Part shown: piece after piece, positions 59,216 to 64,000 of the stretch
Position numbering within the stretch: the stretch's first letter is position 1
How the letters are laid out: the number at the start of each line of letters is the position of its first letter
Assembly (NCBI GenBank): GCA_030063045.1
Contig: JAQSEB010000057.1
Location: forward strand, 878,501-942,500
Length of the DNA: 64,000 bases
Reading direction: 5' to 3'
Source: Pratylenchus scribneri
Lineage: Eukaryota; Nematoda; Chromadorea; Rhabditida; Pratylenchidae
The notes under the pieces: generated by a model
Told to the model about the DNA's origin: nothing
The model's database searches: none
What the model saw: only the letters and a program-made list of their open reading frames with translations
Made by a program: the position numbers and the translations under genes

Positions 59216-59587
59216 TTTTATATTATTTTTTTAGAATTTTTAGAAAATTTATTAGATAATATTTTTTGAATAAGTTTGAAAGGATAATATTTTTAAATAT
59301 TTTGCATTGCAAATTAATTTAATATTTTAAAAATATTATAGAAAATTAATTTGATAATATTTTAGAATTATTTGGGTGTACGAAATTTGTCAGCTTTTTT
59401 AATTTTAGATGAAAATTCAGAAAATAACTTACTATAGCCAAATTAAGAAAGAAATACTTATTTTTTGTTTAAAAAGCGAAAATTAGTTTTATAAGTGGAT
59501 GTTATGGGTGAAAGGAATATTATTATAAGTGTGAGTTAAAAAAAAAGCATAAGTTGGATGAAAAGCACTATTATGCCTTAAACGAAC

Positions 59588-60313
59588 CAAAGCAACAACA
59601 TTCCCCAGAGAAGCACACCACCAAAACAACAGCATTCCCCAGAGAAGCACACTACCAAAGCAACAGCATTCCCCAGAGAAGCACACCACCAAAGCAACAG
59701 CATTCCCCAGAGAAGCATATCACCAAAGCAACAGCATTCCCCAGAGAAGCACACCACCAAAGCAACAGCATTCCCGAGAGAAGCACACCACCAAAGCAAC
59801 AGCATTCCCCAGAGAAGCACACCACCAAAGCAACAGCATTCCCCAGAGAAGCACACCACCAAAGCAACAGCATTCCCCAGAGAAGCACACCACCAAAGCA
59901 ACAGCATTCCCTAGAGAAGCACACTACCAAAGCAACAGCATTCCCCAGAGAAGCACACCACCAAAGCAACAGCATTCCCCAGAGAAGCACACCACCAAAG
60001 CAACAGCATTCCCCAGAGAAGCACACCACCAAAGCAACAGCATTCCCCAGAGAAGCACACCACCAAAGCAACAGCATTCCCCAGAGAAGCACACTACCAA
60101 AGCAACAGCATTCCCCAGAGAAGCACACCACTAAAGCCACAGCATTCCCCAGAGAAGCACACCACCAAAGCCACAGCATTCCCTAGAGAAGCATATCACC
60201 AAAGCAACAGCATTCCCCAGAGAAGCAAACCACCAAAGCCACAGCATTCCCTAGAGAAGCATATCACCAAAGCAACAGCATTCCCCAGAGAAGCACACAA
60301 CCAAAGCAACAAA
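59588..60313. repeat. 34-bp minisatellite, block 1, about 21 units
   Basis: AAGCAACAGCATTCCCCAGA plus GAAGCACACCACCA repeats every 34 bp (59661, 59695, 59729). Few substitutions occur (CATATC, CTAGAG). The unit has no stop in any plus frame, so all three frames read the same 34-residue period; the minus strand is also largely open. Long open frames here are a by-product of the repeat. Confidence 0.95.
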
Positions 60314-60795
60314 GTAAATGAGCAAATAATATCTATCCAAACTGCTTTTCTCTTACCCTTGTTTGTAAAACAGTTCTGGCAGATTAAATAACGTGGAAAA
60401 ACTTATAGTATATGTACAACATTAGTCAAAGATCTTAAGGCGGAGCTTACCTACCTACGTAAAATCGGAATATTTTGATAGTGAACATCCCTTTAAATTG
60501 AATGTTCATTGAAACGAATGTTTTTAATTTTTTTCTGTACAAAATGAAAGGAAGGAAACAAATAGTCAGAGCCAGCGAGCCCACTCTACCAAATCAACAG
60601 GGGAAAGAGAGTAAAAAATAGAAAAGAGAATGATGAGCGCCCATTTTTGAGCTTTCGACATAAAATTATTTTCTTTTCAAAAAACATTCCACCAATATTT
60701 TCAAATCCTATATTCACCAAAAAATATTCCGATTTTAATGAGCAAGTTGTCAAGGGACGCGGAAGTAGCGAATTAGACGGGTGGGCGTGTGGACC
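60314..60795. other. Unique spacer between two blocks of the 34-bp minisatellite
   Basis: About 480 bp of non-repetitive sequence, less AT-rich in places (GCGGAGCTTACCTACCTACG). No gene was defined. It was probably present before the array expanded on both sides, or inserted into it. Confidence 0.5.
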
Positions 60796-61083
60796 AGAGC
60801 AACAGCATTCCCCAGAGAAGCACACCACCAAAGCAACAGCATTCCCCAGAGAAGCACACCACCAAAGCAACAGCATTCCCCAGAGAAGCACACAACCAAA
60901 GCAACAGCATTCCCCAGAGAAAGCAACAGCATTCCCCAGAGAAGCACACTACCAAAGCAACAGCATTCCCCAGAGAAGCACACCACTAAAGCAACAGCAT
61001 TCCCCAGAGAAGCAAACCACCAAAGCAACAGCATTCCCCAGAGAAGCACACCACCAAAGCAACAGCATTCCCCAGAGAAGCAT
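60796..61083. repeat. 34-bp minisatellite, block 2, about 8.5 units
   Basis: Same unit and orientation as block 1, with one shortened unit (CCCCAGAGAAAGCAACAG near 60913). It ends 90 bp before the carboxylesterase-like remnant. Confidence 0.95.
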
Positions 61084-61172
61084 AGAATGGAGCAGCTGGC
61101 GCCAATTCCTCTGGCCCACAAAAATAAGAAAAAATAATAATTCAAATTCCTCCATTTTGGCCAACTTTTCCT

Positions 61173-61500
61173 ATGGCACATTTGCAGGGAATCAGCCAAC
61201 AATTATCTGATGGCAAAACCGTAATGGACGTCTTTTTGGGTGTCCCCTATGCTCAATCGCCCAAAGACGAACTTCGATTCGAGGCATTTTTAGTTGATGA
61301 AATATTTTTTATCAATTTCTAAATTAGAAACCGTCCCCACTGAATTGGAACGGAGAATTCGTCAAGCAAATCGATGGGGCCCATGCTAGACCCGAGGATT
61401 TGAACACAATTTAGGGGATCACTGGTGCCGAATTCACCGAAGATTGCCTTACAATTCCTTTGAATTTATCCATCTCTGCTGGCGGTCCAAATTAACTTTG
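61173..61500 (+). pseudogene. Carboxylesterase type-B pseudogene fragment
   Basis: 61173-61283 reads GISQQLSDGKTVMDVFLGV then PYAQSPKDELRF, matching the N-terminal FLGIPYA...LRF region of carboxylesterases/cholinesterases. A short intron (61284-61327, apparent GC donor, acceptor AATTAG) leads to 61328 onward, which contains TEDCLTIPLN, related to the EDCL(Y)LN signature. In-frame TAG and TAA codons interrupt it, and a frame change follows (GYSPTIFIFDE in another frame). The active-site Ser region is absent. It is therefore a truncated, decayed gene. Confidence 0.65.
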
Positions 61501-61984
61501 CGCGGATTCATTTTTCATTCCATATAAGTTGGAGGATATTCCCCAACTATTTTCATTTTCGACGAGAAAACAATGAATAATCAGAGGAACCATCGGCGGA
61601 ATATATGCTCAAACTCATCTTTGATTATTTAACTGATGTTGAATGAGATTCTTTTTGTGAAATCACTAGAAATTTATTCCTTTTTATCACATGAAATTTT
61701 AGAAAAGATAGATTTTAATTAGATATCTTCAATAATAATGTTATATATTAAAACCCGCTGGTTCTTAAAGCGGTGACGGAAGGAATACGTGGGGAAGGGG
61801 TGGGGAAAGCGCTATCGCGCTTTAAAAGATTTCTAGAAAAGTTATATTTCATTTCAGAATCTATTTCCCAATTTTCTGATGAAAATTCAACTCGCGCATA
61901 ACAGGTTTAGCCTTGAACCTTTTAAATTTGAAAATAAACCTCAAATTCGTGATCCCCGTCATCGAAATCTCTAAAAAAATTATT
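61501..61984. other. Spacer after the esterase remnant
   Basis: Mixed sequence with a GC-rich patch (GGGGAAGGGGTGGGGAAAGC then GCTATCGCGC) near 61790-61825. No gene or RNA was identified. Confidence 0.4.
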
Positions 61985-62045
61985 GGCATTTGGTGGGATA
62001 CGAACCCGCGACCTCTGCCATTCGGCCACAGAGGGAAAAAAGCCG
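61985..62045 (-). repeat. tRNA-like fragment, possibly part of a SINE
   Basis: On the minus strand GTGGCCGAATGGCAGAGG is followed by TCGCGGGTTCGTATCCC, resembling Pol III A- and B-box sequences and a T arm, but the two boxes are only about ten bases apart, so no full tRNA can fold. A short A-free stretch and a T run (AATAATTTTTTT) follow. The opposite strand gives GGIRTRDL, a peptide often seen from spurious translation of such repeats. Confidence 0.45.
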
Positions 62046-62119
62046 AGTTGGCCAATTTCTACAGCGTGTAGGGCCAAGGTTTTGAGTTTAGACCACTTAA
62101 ACTATATATCATTCGAAAG

Positions 62120-62215
62120 CTGGCATTCTTGCGGAGTGCCCTTTCTCCGAGCCCAAAATCCAAAAACCAAAAGGAAAAAATTTTACCTGGGCAAACCGAA
62201 AAAGTTTAATTTTTA
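62120..62215 (-). repeat. Inverted partner of the repeat at 63282-63365
   Basis: On the minus strand ACTTTTTCGGTTTGCCCAGG ... GGATTTTGGGCTCGGAGAAA ... GGCACTC is nearly the same as the plus strand at 63282-63365. The two copies flank exons at 62419-63009 in opposite orientation. Confidence 0.7.
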
Positions 62216-62418
62216 AAACCGGTTTTTGACTAATATTTCTTTGGGTATCATATCAATTTTAGGGTTTTTATGGGTGTCCCATCTGAATACGAAACTTAAA
62301 AAAGAGATCACGAAAATCAGTTTCATAGAACTTCCAAAATTTGAAAAAATGAACGAAACTCAAATTTTATATATATACAGTATATATATAAATTATTAAT
62401 TATCTTTTAAATAAACAG

Positions 62419-63818
62419 AAAATTAATTTGGAGAGGCGGATGCAATTCCGGTTGATTGCCTTGAATTTAGCTGAAAAATATGACAGTGAAAAGGAAAAGA
62501 AGGAATTGATGGAAAATAACAGTAAAGAAATTGTAGATATGGTCAAATATACATGTGAATTGTGGTCAAAAACAGCATTGAAAGAAAGACTAGAGAAAGA
62601 ACAAAATTTTATTAATAATTCTGAACGAATGGAATATGAGAGAAAAAGTTAGTGTTTTTAAACTAAAATATTATTAGTGTTTATTTTAATATTTAATTTA
62701 AATTCTGAAAATTCACCACTTTTTTAAAGATTAATACAGAAAAAATTTATATTGCAACTATCTGCAATCTATCAATAATAAGAAAAATATTTTAAGGTTT
62801 ATGAAATTATGATGAGAAAATTGTGGATGATGAAAATAATGTAGAAATAGAAAGTCTATTTCTGCGAGAAATGCGCAAATTGACCATAAATTCCATTACA
62901 AAGGATGGTCAAGACGAGTTGAAATTAGTTAAACGGCAAATTTTAAAAATGACATCAACAGATACATTGATCCATTTGGAGGGCATTTATCCAATACTTC
63001 TTGGAATTGGCAATTTTATTAATATTATTTTTATATTTGAAAAATTTTAATTTTTTATTTAATACAGTATAAGTGTTTTCTGTTTTACATAAAAATAGAG
63101 TAATAAAATCAAAGCTCGTTCTTTTTGATAAAATTAAAATAAAAATTAAAGTAGTTGAAAGAAATTTATTATTACTAACTGTATAAAAAATTTATAATTC
63201 GTAAAATTTTTTCAAACTTACCCGAAAAAATCAACTTTTTTCTAATTAGACATCTAATATGCACATAAATAAATCTACTTTAAAAATGCACTTTTTCGGT
63301 TAGCATAAGTAAATTTTTTACTTTTTGGATTTTGGGCCTGGAGAAAGGCACTCTATAAAAATGAGGGCTCACCAAATATATTTGAGTTGTTGGATAAATT
63401 CTCAAAATCCTGTAAAATTATTTGATTATTTTTTGTCTATCTTAGAAGACTATTTCACTATTACAATATCTAAATATTTTAACCTTAAATTTTACAGGTT
63501 CCCTCGAAGAACATTCCGTCCTGTCTTTGTATAAAGACATTATCAAAGAAACTAATGAATTGGACTTGGCTCTCAACGAATTTCGGCTCTCCAGCGCTTT
63601 GTTATATAGCAGAATATGGCATAAATTATTCGATATAATTTTTGATGATAATCAAAATGAAGAAGATATGGAGAATATTGTTCGAGCCAATCTTAAACAA
63701 CTTTTTGAAATTTCTAAAAAATTCAAAATGTTCACAACAAATTCTCTTGAAAATTTGAAAAAATTTGATACCCTAAAAATGTGCATGGATTTGTTGCAAC
63801 TTTGGAAGAAAATTATTG
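62419..63818 (+). CDS. Unrecognised helical protein gene, partial, three exons
   Basis: Exon A 62419-62647 follows AAACAG and ends at a GTTAGT donor; it is Lys/Glu-rich (EKYDSEKEKKELMENN). Exon B is open from about 62812 to 63009 (VEIESLFLREMRKLTINS) and ends at a likely GC donor (ATTG|GC). Exon C 63498-63818 follows TTTTACAG (SLEEHSVLSLYKDIIKETNE ...) and ends at GTAATT. B to C joins in phase; A to B does not with the sites I could see, so an exon or a frame change is missing. The gene likely extends beyond both sides shown, and past the window on the right. No domain was recognised; the style resembles the other helical proteins here but no clear homology was seen. Confidence 0.5.
63282..63365 (+). 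repeat. Second copy of the inverted repeat pair
   Basis: ACTTTTTCGGTTAGCATAAG ... TTTTTGGATTTTGGGCCTGG AGAAAGGCACTC parallels the inverse complement of 62120-62215. It lies within the intron before the exon at 63498. Confidence 0.7.
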
Positions 63819-64000
63819 GTAATTCCTGGATTTTAAGGAACTAAAAATTAAAAAAAAATATATTTATAAAAATGTGCCTAAAAATAGATTTAAATAAAAA
63901 TCAATAAATAGCGAATTATGAATTAAATTTATAATACCTAAGAAATGCCTAAAAATGTAAAAATAAATAAAAATTAATTTTTAGAAGAATAAATAATGAA

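Noticed and set aside
59554..61210. Long open frames on both strands as genes (210, 187 and 175 codons)
   Set aside because: They are by-products of a 34-bp repeat lacking stop codons; no splice sites, starts or non-repeat coding sequence support them.
61985..62045. Functional tRNA gene
   Set aside because: The A-box-like and B-box-like parts are about ten bases apart, leaving no room for an anticodon arm.
61983..62216. Protein beginning AFGGIRTRDLCHSATEG
   Set aside because: GGIRTRDL-type peptides arise from antisense translation of tRNA-like repeats; the opposite strand has T-arm-like sequence here.

Overview
The window looks like AT-rich nuclear DNA from an animal, most likely a nematode; a tylenchid such as a root-knot nematode would fit, but nothing here proves the species. 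The evidence is: spliced genes with many short exons and AT-rich introns; TTCAG sites exactly 12 nt upstream of two start codons, as expected for spliced-leader acceptors; several likely GC-AG introns; and a BEL/Pao retrotransposon with an envelope-like gene. No spliced-leader RNA gene, rRNA or complete tRNA was seen.

Layout. 1-250: GC-rich CCGGGC repeat at the left edge. 402-8525 (minus) and 10052-17049 (minus): two tandem paralogues of a multi-exon gene for a long, charged, probably secreted coiled-coil protein. Copy 2 can be assembled in frame from start to stop (12 exons, 1094 aa). Copy 1 has an extra intron, several non-autonomous transposon insertions, and no visible last exon. 17991-21880: a 135-bp satellite. 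21881-39608: about 17.7 kb of a ~171-bp satellite with higher-order structure, ending in inverted copies (39609-39890). 40522-43635 (minus): exons of one or two unrecognised genes. 44728-45205: a 40-bp minisatellite. 45389-46250: a foldback element. 47166-47580 and about 47598-47752: small inverted-repeat elements. 47838-58885: a complete, apparently very young BEL/Pao LTR retrotransposon on the minus strand, with 447-bp LTRs that look identical and a 5-bp target duplication. 59588-61083: a 34-bp minisatellite in two blocks. 61173-61500: a broken carboxylesterase-like gene. 61985-62215: a tRNA-like repeat fragment. 62419-63818 (plus): exons of another unrecognised gene that may run off the right edge.

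Most notable: the retrotransposon carries, in one uninterrupted 3345-aa frame, gag, protease, RT, RNase H and integrase, then a nucleotidyltransferase plus PAP-associated module resembling non-canonical poly(A)/terminal uridylyl transferases, then an envelope-like glycoprotein. The first two metal-binding aspartates of the transferase are present, but the third, expected in the DIS motif, is Gln. An RNA-tailing-enzyme-like domain between integrase and envelope is not part of the usual BEL/Pao plan and is the best candidate here for an undescribed system.
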